From positions 1 through 8,266 of the forward strand of contig JAGLYT010000061.1 in NCBI GenBank assembly GCA_023132075.1: a DNA stretch of 8,266 nt, in the 5' to 3' direction. Below are positions 1-5,464 of the stretch, piece by piece (position 1 is the first letter of the stretch; every line of letters starts with the position of its first letter). Source of the stretch: a bacterium (GTDB lineage Bacteria; CBDUZB01; JAGLHV01). Both the position numbers and the translations under genes were made by a program. The notes beneath the pieces are model-generated. The model was not told where the DNA came from. It did no database searches and was given only the letters and a program-made list of their open reading frames with translations.

Positions 1-2
1 CG

Positions 3-104
3 TATCCGACACAGACATTATTTTTAAATTCAGATTTTGCGGCAACAGAGTCTGTGCTTAAGACTGTACCATCCGGGTCATCTAAAAAGCAAATTAATAA
101 ATAA
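3..104 (+). CDS. C-terminal end of an unidentified gene (partial)
   Basis: An open frame enters from the left edge and stops at TAA 102-104, giving 33 residues that begin YPTQTLFLNSDFAATES and end SSKKQINK. The composition (mixed polar residues, a basic tail before the stop) is compatible with a protein C-terminus. The other two forward frames stop at 25-27 and at 59-61. It is too short to assign to a family. It lies 55 bases upstream of the next gene and on the same strand. It may not be coding. Confidence 0.35.
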   Translation, partial: YPTQTLFLNSDFAATESVLKTVPSGSSKKQINK

Positions 105-141
105 AAGAAAAGCATAAAACAATAGAAGTTATTATATAATG

Positions 142-151
142 AAAGGGGAGG
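142..151 (+). promoter_or_regulatory. Ribosome binding site deciding the start at 160
   Basis: AAAGGGGAGG lies 8 bases before ATG 160. It falls inside the coding sequence that would result from the in-frame ATG at 139, which itself has no good Shine-Dalgarno. This makes ATG 160 the likely start of the small membrane protein. Confidence 0.65.
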
Positions 152-159
152 CGATAAAA

Positions 160-381
160 ATGGCATGGTTATTCGGTCTTGTTTTTGCATTTATTATTCT
201 TTTTGGTATGGAAAGGCGATTGGTGGATAATGCCAACGCTGTAAAAGAATTGGAGAATTTTACACAACAATCGCGAGATAAGATTGCAATGTTAGAAAAG
301 CAGTTGGAAGATTTAAAAAAAACGGCAAGTTCGGAAAAAACGGCAGACCAACAAAATTTAGAAAAACTAAAAAGTTTATAA
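160..381 (+). CDS. Small membrane-anchored coiled-coil protein
   Basis: This 73-residue protein has unknown function. Residues 2-17 (AWLFGLVFAFIILFG) form one hydrophobic transmembrane segment. Residues 19-60 are charged, with heptad-like spacing of Leu, Ile and Met, indicating a coiled coil on one side of the membrane. The tail is rich in Lys, Ser and Ala. The start is set at ATG 160 rather than ATG 139 because the strong purine-rich ribosome binding site lies between them. The next reading frame, a Cys-rich membrane protein, begins about 10 bases after the stop, so the two may be cotranscribed. Such small anchor-plus-coil proteins often scaffold or regulate membrane complexes, but nothing here identifies a partner. 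Confidence 0.7.
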   Translation: MAWLFGLVFAFIILFGMERRLVDNANAVKELENFTQQSRDKIAMLEKQLEDLKKTASSEKTADQQNLEKLKSL

Positions 382-391
382 AAGAGTAAGG

Positions 392-520
392 GTGGAAAGT
401 AAAATTAGAATTTACGAACAAGGATTGGAGAAATATTCTAAGACGACTATCTTTCACGGTAATTTTTTAATTGTCTTGTAGATTTTTTTAGGGACGATTA
501 GTTGCCGGCTTTTTTGTCCT
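392..520 (+). pseudogene. N-terminal coding remnant with in-frame TAG, upstream of Cys-rich membrane protein
   Basis: The frame used by the gene at 521-904 continues upstream through TAG 479-481 into protein-like sequence reading IRIYEQGLEKYSKTTIFHGN then FLIVL. After the stop it reads IFLGTISCRLFCPV. Joined across the stop, the hydrophobic stretch FLIVL-x-IFLGTISC makes a proper first transmembrane segment. From memory of related hypothetical membrane proteins, this region normally reads like a continuous N-terminus with Trp at that point, so a single TGG to TAG change would explain the break. The start is unclear. GTG 392 has AGAG five bases upstream, and ATT 404 has GGTGG upstream. The stretch may be a real nonsense mutation, a sequencing error or a recoded amber codon. 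Confidence 0.6.
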
Positions 521-904
521 GTGGCGGGTTGGATGTATCTTTTATTTGCCATAATAATGGTAGGTGTTGTTTTACGAAAATTGCTTTGTACAAATTGTTA
601 TTATTATAGTAAATGGTGTTGTCTGGGGTGGGGAAGAGTCTCTGCGTTGTTTTTCAAAGAAGGGAATATTAAAAAATTTAACATTGGTTACGGGCAAAAA
701 CTTGCACCGCTTACTTATGGGCTTTTAACTGTTATTCCACTTATTTTTCTTGTTGTTTCAATTTTTCAGGAGTTTGTAATATTTAAGGTAATTATATTAA
801 TTTTGTTGTTACTTGTTTCCATTTACAGCGGAGTCATTAATAGAAAAAAAACCTGCGTAAAATGCAGGATGAGATTGATTTGTCCGGGGTGTGCAGTAAA
901 ATAA
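521..904 (+). CDS. Cys-rich multi-pass membrane protein (open part of interrupted gene)
   Basis: This 127-residue open frame starts at GTG 521 if read alone; ATG 533 is the alternative. Neither has a convincing ribosome binding site, which fits its being the body of a longer gene broken by TAG 479-481. Transmembrane segments lie at about residues 3-19, 64-82 and 86-105. Cysteines cluster in two short motifs: CTNC (23-26) with CC at 33-34 followed by LGWG, and CVKC (112-115) with CPGC (121-124) at the C-terminus. The spacing suggests metal or redox ligands on one membrane face. It resembles a family of small uncharacterised membrane proteins seen in archaea and candidate-phylum bacteria; this is recalled, not searched. 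The function is unknown. It converges on the HAD gene with a 14-base gap. Confidence 0.65.
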   Translation: MAGWMYLLFAIIMVGVVLRKLLCTNCYYYSKWCCLGWGRVSALFFKEGNIKKFNIGYGQKLAPLTYGLLTVIPLIFLVVSIFQEFVIFKVIILILLLLVSIYSGVINRKKTCVKCRMRLICPGCAVK

Positions 905-906
905 AG

Positions 907-940
907 TTGATTTTAAAATCAAAAATACTCTATTTTGATT
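907..940. other. AT-rich palindromes between convergent genes
   Basis: TTGATTTTAAAATCAA (907-922) is a perfect 16-base palindrome. Overlapping it, AATCAAAAATA (917-927) pairs with TATTTTGATT (931-940) with one bulge. Both lie where a plus-strand and a minus-strand gene converge, and the minus gene's TGA (919-921) is inside. A weak bidirectional terminator is possible, but the stems contain almost no G or C. Confidence 0.3.
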
Positions 941-1566
941 GATTCCGCTCTGGCAATTGCTGCCAATTTTTTGTTAGGATTAATAATAAAAGCATTTCCG
1001 AATAATTTAAGCGATTTTATATCTGAGAGGTGATTTCCGTAAGCAAAAGAACGGGATAAATCGTACCGGTCTTTATCAAAAAATTTTTTTATTATTTCAG
1101 CTTTGCCTTCACCGTAAGGATATATTCCTAAAGTTTTTCCGGTGAACCTGCCGTTTTTAATTTCCAATCTTGCACTATATCCTTTGTTTACCCCAAAATA
1201 TTTTTTGTATTCGTTTAACAGAAAAGGTAGTGTTCCTGAGAGAAAAACTATTTCATGGTGTTTCTTTTGGTGTTGTTCAATTTTTTCTTTAGCACGGGGA
1301 AAAATTCTTTTGAGGATATGTTTCCTAAAGCAAATATGAGCCAGCTTTTCTATTTCTTTACTGTTTTTGCTTTTGAAATAGGCTTTATTGCCTTTAGTAG
1401 CAAATATAAATCCCCTGTTAGTTGTTTGCAGGAAATTTACCGCGTAATTAAATAAATCATTTATAAAAAATTTCCCCTTTGATAATAAAAAAAGCAAAAA
1501 AATCCTTTCCGAGAAAAAATCAATAATTGTTCCATCAATATCAAATACCGCTATTGTTTTTTTCAT
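919..1566 (-). CDS. HAD superfamily IB phosphatase-like hydrolase
   Basis: The 215-residue cytoplasmic protein has the haloacid-dehalogenase phosphatase motifs in order. Motif I is FDIDGT, with nucleophile D9 and general acid/base D11. Motif II is FLSGT, with S110. Motif III is K155 in GEGKAEIIKK. Motif IV is AYGNHLSD, with D182 as the likely Mg ligand. The helical cap of about residues 20-95 between motifs I and II is typical of subfamily IB (SerB-like and related HAD-IB proteins). The expected chemistry is hydrolysis of a small phosphomonoester through an aspartyl-phosphate; the substrate cannot be read from the sequence. The motif IV form GN..SD replaces the more usual GDS..D. No clear Shine-Dalgarno precedes ATG 1566. 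It is the only recognised minus-strand gene in the window and faces the membrane protein tail to tail. Confidence 0.88.
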   Translation of the reverse strand: MKKTIAVFDIDGTIIDFFSERIFLLFLLSKGKFFINDLFNYAVNFLQTTNRGFIFATKGNKAYFKSKNSKEIEKLAHICFRKHILKRIFPRAKEKIEQHQKKHHEIVFLSGTLPFLLNEYKKYFGVNKGYSARLEIKNGRFTGKTLGIYPYGEGKAEIIKKFFDKDRYDLSRSFAYGNHLSDIKSLKLFGNAFIINPNKKLAAIARAESIKIEYF

Positions 1567-1632
1567 TTAATTATACCGAATAATCCATAAAAACTAAATT
1601 TTTTAACCATGATCTAATTTAAAGAGAAACAA

Positions 1633-1661
1633 TTGACTTTATATTTTCAATAATATATAAT
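1633..1661 (+). promoter_or_regulatory. Sigma70-type promoter for the nuclease-queF operon
   Basis: TTGACT (1633-1638) is separated by exactly 17 bases from a perfect TATAAT (1656-1661). Transcription would start near 1668, leaving a leader of about 185 bases before ATG 1852. A 9-base inverted repeat, AAAGAGAAA (1621-1629) and TTTCTCTTT (1665-1673), brackets the promoter. The rest of the 1567-1851 gap shows no supported gene. Confidence 0.65.
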
Positions 1662-1851
1662 ATTTTTCTCTTTCATGTCAATGTATTTGAGTTGTCGTTT
1701 GATAAATATGGCGGCCTTTAATATTTGTCTTGCCACGCTGGTTTTTTTGTGTTACCTTTTATAATGGTAGTATAATCATTTATTTCAGTATAAAAAAATT
1801 GATAAAAAAAAGTAAATCCAAAAAAATTGAGGGAAGTTCAGGAAAGAACAA

Positions 1852-2577
1852 ATGGGATTTTTTATTTGGTGTAAAAAGATTTTTAAATCCTTTTCTCAAG
1901 ATGTTTTTCTGCTGAGGCTTATTGCTGTTACTGCAGGCATCGTTTTAATAATGGCGGTGATTCGTGTAAAATTAAATCATAGGGGAAGTTTTAATAAATG
2001 CATTCCAAAGAGGAAAGTTTCTTCCTTGTTTTTGAAAGAAGGGCCGTTTTTTATAAAAAATGTTATTGACGGAGACACAATTCAACTTGGTGATGGACGG
2101 AAGGTTCGTCTTATTGGTGTTGATGCTCCTGAGGTTCACCATCCGGTGATTCCGGTACAAAGATTTGGATGGGAGTCGGCAGGGTTTTTGAAGAAAATGG
2201 CTGAAGGGAACAAGTGTTTTTTGGAATACGAACCTCATAACAAGCTGGATAAGTACGGAAGGGTTTTAGCCTATGTTTTTATTGGGAATAAGCTTATAAA
2301 TGCTGAGATGATTCGTTGGGGATATGCCTATGCTTATACACGGTTTCCTTTTCGTAGAAGAGATGAATTTATTGCTTTAGAGCAAGGGGCAAGAAATCGG
2401 CAATACGGTTTATGGCACATAACACTTCATGATGGGAGAATTGCCAATCTTGCAAAAAGATATGATTCTCTTAGCTTGGAGGGGCGTAGGGAATTAGATA
2501 AATTATTGAATAATCTTGTTTTGGAATATCCTCTTAAAAAAATAAAAAATGAAAATTATGAAAAAACAAAGCATTAA
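1852..2577 (+). CDS. Membrane-anchored thermonuclease (staphylococcal nuclease homologue)
   Basis: The 241-residue protein belongs to the staphylococcal nuclease-like (TNase, PF00565) family, which cleaves DNA and RNA phosphodiesters with Ca. Residues 18-37 form an N-terminal transmembrane anchor without an obvious cleavage site. The nuclease fold spans about 64-190. The catalytic set is intact: D73 in VIDGDT, R86 in VRLIG, D91 and E94 in VDAPE, and R137 in KYGRVLAYVF, matching D21, R35, D40, E43 and R87 of the Staphylococcus enzyme. A charged, probably helical tail of about 50 residues follows. With the basic N-terminus inside, the nuclease domain would face outward. AGGAAAG (1840-1846) lies 5 bases before ATG 1852. 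The end overlaps the OB-fold gene, suggesting translational coupling. A likely role is degradation of external or periplasmic nucleic acid, an inference. Confidence 0.93.
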   Translation: MGFFIWCKKIFKSFSQDVFLLRLIAVTAGIVLIMAVIRVKLNHRGSFNKCIPKRKVSSLFLKEGPFFIKNVIDGDTIQLGDGRKVRLIGVDAPEVHHPVIPVQRFGWESAGFLKKMAEGNKCFLEYEPHNKLDKYGRVLAYVFIGNKLINAEMIRWGYAYAYTRFPFRRRDEFIALEQGARNRQYGLWHITLHDGRIANLAKRYDSLSLEGRRELDKLLNNLVLEYPLKKIKNENYEKTKH

Positions 2578-3007
2578 TTTGAAAAAATTTCGTGTTCAAC
2601 TGGGATTTATTGCAATAGCAATTGTTTTGATAATGTATCTGGCGAAGGTTTGGTTTGTGGATCATATTTGTTTGTATAGGCAACAAACAGAAATGGGAAA
2701 AACAGCGGATTCAATTCCGGTCATTTCCTGGCAAAAAGCAGCAAATCACTATGGAGAATATGTTGCAGTGGAGGGAACGGTTGTAGCTACTTATAATTCA
2801 GGAAAAGCCTGTTTTCTTAATTTTCATCAGGATTACAAACGACATTTTACCGCAGTTATTTTTGAATCTTCGTTTTCTTTCTTTCCGTTAAATCCTGAAC
2901 GTTTTTATCAGGGAAAGAAAGTTTGCATATTTGGTTATATTAAAGAATATAAAGGTAAACCGGAAATAATTTTAAATAAACCCGAACAGATAAAAATTTT
3001 AAAGTAA
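2549..3007 (+). CDS. Membrane-anchored OB-fold protein
   Basis: The protein has 152 residues from ATG 2549, or 149 from ATG 2558; no ribosome binding site distinguishes them. It overlaps the end of the nuclease gene by 29 or 20 bases, so it is probably translated by coupling. Residues 17-35 form a transmembrane anchor. Residues 68-152 look like a small OB-fold domain of the nucleic-acid-binding type: GEYVAVEGTVV starts the first strands, then NSGKACFLNF, and the closing KVCIFGYIKEYKGKPEIIL with KPEQI is characteristic. OB domains of this kind often sit fused or next to thermonucleases, from family knowledge. This one therefore probably presents nucleic acid to the neighbouring nuclease on the same membrane face. 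No catalytic residues of its own are seen. Confidence 0.82.
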   Translation: MKIMKKQSINLKKFRVQLGFIAIAIVLIMYLAKVWFVDHICLYRQQTEMGKTADSIPVISWQKAANHYGEYVAVEGTVVATYNSGKACFLNFHQDYKRHFTAVIFESSFSFFPLNPERFYQGKKVCIFGYIKEYKGKPEIILNKPEQIKILK

Positions 3008-3021
3008 AGAGAGGTAAAGAT

Positions 3022-3990
3022 ATGGATAAACAGGAAATAGAAGCTTTAAAAAAAGATCTGGAAAAAAAGAAACAATTAGGTGATAAGGGAGACAATTTAG
3101 AAAATATGCCGAAAAGAAAACAATTTCAGGAAGAAACATCAGATATAAGGAGACACTCTGAAACAAAAGAGGAAGGAATATTAAATGCCAAGATACTAAA
3201 ATCAATAGAAGAAAAAATAAAACCATTGGAGAGAAGAATAAACGCTTTAAATGATAGTTTGAGGAGAAGTGGTGAGCAGTATAAAAAGGAGATTAATGAG
3301 GGAATAAAGCCGATAAAGTCTTTTCAAGAAAAAACATTTTGTTTTTTCCTTCTTATTATGATGGTTCTTTTACTTTTTTTAGTACTGGGAATAAAAACTA
3401 ATCGTCAGATTAAAAAGGAAATAAAAATGCTGGATTTAAATTTATTTGCATTAAACGAAAAAATAATTTCCCCTAAAGTGGAAGGAAAAACAGAAAAAGC
3501 AAAGAAAACAATGAAACAGAAAAAGAAAAAAAGCAAAGCAAAAGTAACGGATAAAAAAAAGGTGGAAAAATCATCTGAGGTGAAGAAAACATCTCAGGAG
3601 GGAAAAAAACAGCAGATTAAGAAAAAAACAAAGCAGAATGGTAAATCAGTAAAAATTAGTAAGTATGCGGTAGTCAGCAAGTTTAAAATAAAACGTTATC
3701 GGGATAAAAAAGAAGGTGAATCGATTTTAGCAAAGGGGAAAATAAAAAATACAAGTAATAGTGTTATTACTAATGTGAAAATGAATGTTAAACTTTTAGA
3801 TAAAAAGAAGAAAATTATTTTAGAAAGAAGTTTTAATGTCATTGCTAAGGGTGAAAGAAAAGTTAATAAAGGAAGAATACTTAAACCGGGATTTACTGTT
3901 CCTTTTTCTGTCAGGATAGGACCTGACCAGAAAAAATGGGCAGGTAAGTGTTCTTATTATTTATCGGATTTGGTGTTAGAAAAAAAGTAA
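3022..3990 (+). CDS. Single-TM protein: coiled coil, Lys-rich linker, FxLYD-like domain
   Basis: The 322-residue protein has four zones. Residues 1-104 are charged, largely helical and probably coiled coil. Residues 105-124 are a strongly hydrophobic transmembrane segment. Residues 151-210 are a low-complexity linker with about 25 Lys in 60 residues. Residues 215-320 form a beta-rich domain with GKIKNTSNSVITNVKMNVKL and LKPGFTVPFSVRI, the pattern of FxLYD/DUF3426-type domains. GAGAGG (3009-3014) lies 7 bases before ATG 3022, and only 14 bases separate it from the OB-fold gene. The topology is uncertain: FxLYD domains are usually outside, but the segment after the membrane helix is more basic than the one before. 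The Lys-rich part could bind nucleic acid or anionic polymers, an inference. No enzymatic motif is seen. Confidence 0.72.
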   Translation: MDKQEIEALKKDLEKKKQLGDKGDNLENMPKRKQFQEETSDIRRHSETKEEGILNAKILKSIEEKIKPLERRINALNDSLRRSGEQYKKEINEGIKPIKSFQEKTFCFFLLIMMVLLLFLVLGIKTNRQIKKEIKMLDLNLFALNEKIISPKVEGKTEKAKKTMKQKKKKSKAKVTDKKKVEKSSEVKKTSQEGKKQQIKKKTKQNGKSVKISKYAVVSKFKIKRYRDKKEGESILAKGKIKNTSNSVITNVKMNVKLLDKKKKIILERSFNVIAKGERKVNKGRILKPGFTVPFSVRIGPDQKKWAGKCSYYLSDLVLEKK

Positions 3991-3998
3991 GGAGGGGG
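3990..3998 (+). promoter_or_regulatory. Strong ribosome binding site deciding the TTG start of queF
   Basis: AGGAGGGGG overlaps the last base of the preceding stop codon. AGGAGG (3990-3995) is 6 bases before TTG 4002, which is in frame with QueF. The site excludes the upstream in-frame GTG 3948, which lies inside the preceding gene. Confidence 0.75.
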
Positions 3999-4001
3999 AA
4001 A

Positions 4002-4415
4002 TTGCTTTCTGTCAAAAGAAGATATACTGATAAACATGCAAAAGCAGGAGTCAAAGAAAAACTGCCGGATATTGAATGTTGGGTGAATCAATTTAAAAAT
4101 TATGAAATAACGATAGTTATTCCGGAATTTACTTCTATTTGCCCTAAGACCGGTTTGCCTGATTTCGGAACGATTATTGTTAAATATATGCCTTTGAAGC
4201 ATTGTCTGGAGCTTAAGTCTCTAAAACTTTATATCGGGGAATACCGTAATTTGGGTATATTCCATGAAAATGCAGTTAATTGTATTTTACAGGATGTAGT
4301 CAAGGCAGCAAAACCTGAATGGGTTAATGTTTCCGGGGAATTTAATTTTCGAGGTGGAATAAAGACAATTGTAGAAGCAAAATATTACCGGAAGTCTCAA
4401 AAAAAACGTAAGTAA
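4002..4415 (+). CDS. queF: NADPH-dependent 7-cyano-7-deazaguanine reductase QueF (preQ1 synthase)
   Basis: The cytoplasmic enzyme reduces preQ0 nitrile to preQ1 amine in queuosine tRNA biosynthesis. From TTG 4002 it has 137 residues, the short type I (YkvM-like) form. The hallmark residues are present: catalytic C47 in FTSICPKTGLPDFG with D54, the QueF motif ELKSLKLY (70-77) for NADPH, and H88-E89 in FHENAVN for substrate binding. TTG is chosen because of the strong ribosome binding site just upstream. Starting at GTG 3948 would add 18 residues overlapping the previous gene. It lies 11 bases after the FxLYD-like gene, so it is probably the last gene of the operon. No preQ1 riboswitch is apparent before it. 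Other queuosine genes are not in the window. Confidence 0.95.
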   Translation: MLSVKRRYTDKHAKAGVKEKLPDIECWVNQFKNYEITIVIPEFTSICPKTGLPDFGTIIVKYMPLKHCLELKSLKLYIGEYRNLGIFHENAVNCILQDVVKAAKPEWVNVSGEFNFRGGIKTIVEAKYYRKSQKKRK

Positions 4416-4456
4416 AAAATCAACTATTCTGCAGCAAGATGTGGGGAACCCTTCGT

Positions 4457-4471
4457 CTCCCTTCAAGGGAG
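4457..4471 (+). terminator. Hairpin after queF, possible weak terminator
   Basis: CTCCCTTCAAGGGAG is a near-perfect dyad (7-base arms around one C), about 40 bases after the queF stop. It is followed by GTTTATTCT, only moderately T-rich. It may end the operon transcript or be part of the repeat element that follows. Confidence 0.35.
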
Positions 4472-4593
4472 TTTATTCTGAGCTCTTCGACTGAGTTTAT
4501 GCTGAGCAAAGCGAAGTATTCAGGATAAATTTAGCTGAAGTGCTCAGAATCAATTCGATTACAGAAGTTTTTGTCAGCGTAACTGAAAAAACT
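4472..4593. repeat. Structured repeat element in the queF-DUF218 spacer
   Basis: A short unit of the form TTTAT(Y/G)CTGAGC occurs directly at 4472-4483 and 4496-4507, and in inverted, diverged form at 4516-4529 and 4540-4551. As a result 4473-4489 can pair with 4512-4528 (13 of 17 identical to its reverse complement, plus two G-U pairs). Alternatively, 4475-4488 can pair with 4537-4550 (13 of 14). A further hairpin pairs 4566-4577 with 4583-4593, with one bulged G. No reading frame is supported in 4416-4655. The composition is richer in G and C than the surroundings. It resembles the dispersed palindromic TCGACTGAG/CTGAGCGAAG-type repeats common in uncultivated bacteria, here decayed. Confidence 0.55.
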
Positions 4594-4655
4594 CTAACTC
4601 TCATTGAATTAAAATTAGTATATTTCGTAAAAGATACAAAGAATAGGATAAAAAA

Positions 4656-5282
4656 ATGATTTTTTTAGAAAAAAAGACATTAAGAAAAAGGATTATTTTT
4701 TTTATAATATTCTTTTTAACTTTCTTGTTAATTAATTATAAGTTTTGGTTGATTCAGATAGGAAAATATCTTGTCTTTCAAACAGCCTTAAAACCGGCGG
4801 ATGCGATAGTAGTGTTAGGAGGGGGAGAAAAAGAAAGGGTTTTTCAGGGAATAAAACTTTTTAAGAAGAAATATGCTAAAAAAATTATCTTTACCGGAGA
4901 AAAACTGGAAGTTCCTTCTTTAGAAGAAGTGCATTGGGCACAATTGTCTAAAAAAGAAGCAATGTTAAATGGGATTGAAGAAAGAGATATAATTATCGTG
5001 TTGGACTCTCTTAGTACTTATGATGATGCATTGCTTGTTAAGAAAGTAGTTAAAAAATACGAGTTTAAATCACTTATTATTGTTACTGATCCATACCATG
5101 TAAAGAGGGCTTTTTTTGTATTTAAAAAAAGATTTAAAAAAAGTACTGTGACTTTAATGTTTTATCCTGTCCAGGATAGCTGGTTTTCCGCAAACGATTG
5201 GTGGACTTCTGAAAAAGGTCTTGTTCGTGTAAATAACGAGTATATAAAATTCATTTATTATTTATGTAAGGGATATATTTAG
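4656..5282 (+). CDS. DUF218/YdcF-SanA-like membrane protein
   Basis: The 208-residue protein has one N-terminal transmembrane segment (about 12-28) followed by a DUF218 domain (about 46-205). Family marks are ADAIVVLGGGEKER (48-61), the central S-x-STYDDALLVKKVV (118-132) and IIVTDPYHVKRAFFVF (141-156). Members include SanA and YdcF of Escherichia coli and the Bacillus YvcJ-unrelated envelope homologues; they are linked to envelope integrity, and biochemical roles are poorly settled. With the basic N-terminus inside, the domain would lie outside the cytoplasmic membrane. AGGA (4645-4648) is 7 bases before ATG 4656. The stop is TAG, followed after eight codons by TAG and TAA in frame. A strong terminator 45 bases downstream suggests it is transcribed alone or as the last gene of a unit. 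Confidence 0.88.
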   Translation: MIFLEKKTLRKRIIFFIIFFLTFLLINYKFWLIQIGKYLVFQTALKPADAIVVLGGGEKERVFQGIKLFKKKYAKKIIFTGEKLEVPSLEEVHWAQLSKKEAMLNGIEERDIIIVLDSLSTYDDALLVKKVVKKYEFKSLIIVTDPYHVKRAFFVFKKRFKKSTVTLMFYPVQDSWFSANDWWTSEKGLVRVNNEYIKFIYYLCKGYI

Positions 5283-5326
5283 ATGAAAGTCACCCAAAAT
5301 AATAATTAGTAATTTTTTGTAATTTC

Positions 5327-5364
5327 AAAAAAGTGCTTGTTTGTATAAAAAGCACTTTTTTTTT
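5327..5364 (+). terminator. Intrinsic terminator after the DUF218 gene
   Basis: AAAAAAGTGCTT (5327-5338) pairs perfectly with AAGCACTTTTTT (5350-5361) across an 11-base loop, and the T run extends to 5364. The A run on the 5' side means it could also act on the minus strand. Confidence 0.85.
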
Positions 5365-5389
5365 GTCTTGACAGGGACAAGACAAAAAA
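5359..5389. promoter_or_regulatory. Perfect inverted repeat overlapping the -35 box, operator-like
   Basis: TTTTTTGTCTTG (5359-5370) and CAAGACAAAAAA (5378-5389) form a perfect 12-base dyad with a 7-base centre. It shares three T with the preceding terminator and contains the -35 hexamer TTGACA. It could be a repressor operator, a second terminator hairpin, or both. Confidence 0.5.
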
Positions 5390-5396
5390 GTAATAT
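5368..5396 (+). promoter_or_regulatory. Putative promoter for the DUF4912-GH57 pair
   Basis: A perfect -35 TTGACA (5368-5373) is followed after 17 bases by TAATAT (5391-5396), a 4 of 6 match to the -10 consensus. TATATA at 5394-5399 is an alternative with longer spacing. Transcription would start near 5403, giving a leader of about 60 bases before ATG 5465. Confidence 0.45.
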
Positions 5397-5464
5397 ATAA
5401 GGTGAATTTGGGTACAAAAGTGTTTGTTTATGCGGGAAAGATGAGATAAAGAGAGGAAAAGGTT

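Noticed and set aside
135-140. TATAAT as a -10 box for the small coiled-coil gene
   Set aside because: No -35 is seen at the right distance, and transcription would start inside the ribosome binding site.
479-481. Pyrrolysine or general amber recoding
   Set aside because: One TAG-interrupted gene is weak support, and the DUF218 gene ends at TAG where its family normally ends; a mutation is the simpler reading.
1570-1575. Minus-strand TATAAT just before the HAD gene
   Set aside because: It is only 3 bases from the ATG and lacks a -35 hexamer; a leaderless transcript cannot be argued from this alone.
1730-1915. 61-residue plus-strand frame from TTG 1730
   Set aside because: It has no ribosome binding site, a biased composition, and overlaps the well-supported nuclease start in another frame.
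3480-3660. A-rich low-complexity DNA repeat
   Set aside because: It is the coding sequence of the Lys-rich linker and needs no separate explanation.
3948-4001. 18-residue upstream extension of QueF from GTG 3948
   Set aside because: It is read out of frame inside the preceding gene. The strong ribosome binding site at 3990-3998 fits TTG 4002 instead, and the remaining length is normal for short QueF.
4472-4551. CRISPR-like array
   Set aside because: The units are 12 bases, occur in both orientations, have irregular spacing, and no cas gene is present.
5331-5357. CIRCE-like heat-shock operator (AGTGCTT...AAGCACT)
   Set aside because: The arms are in the wrong orientation for CIRCE and the spacer is too long. 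The T tract shows it is a terminator.
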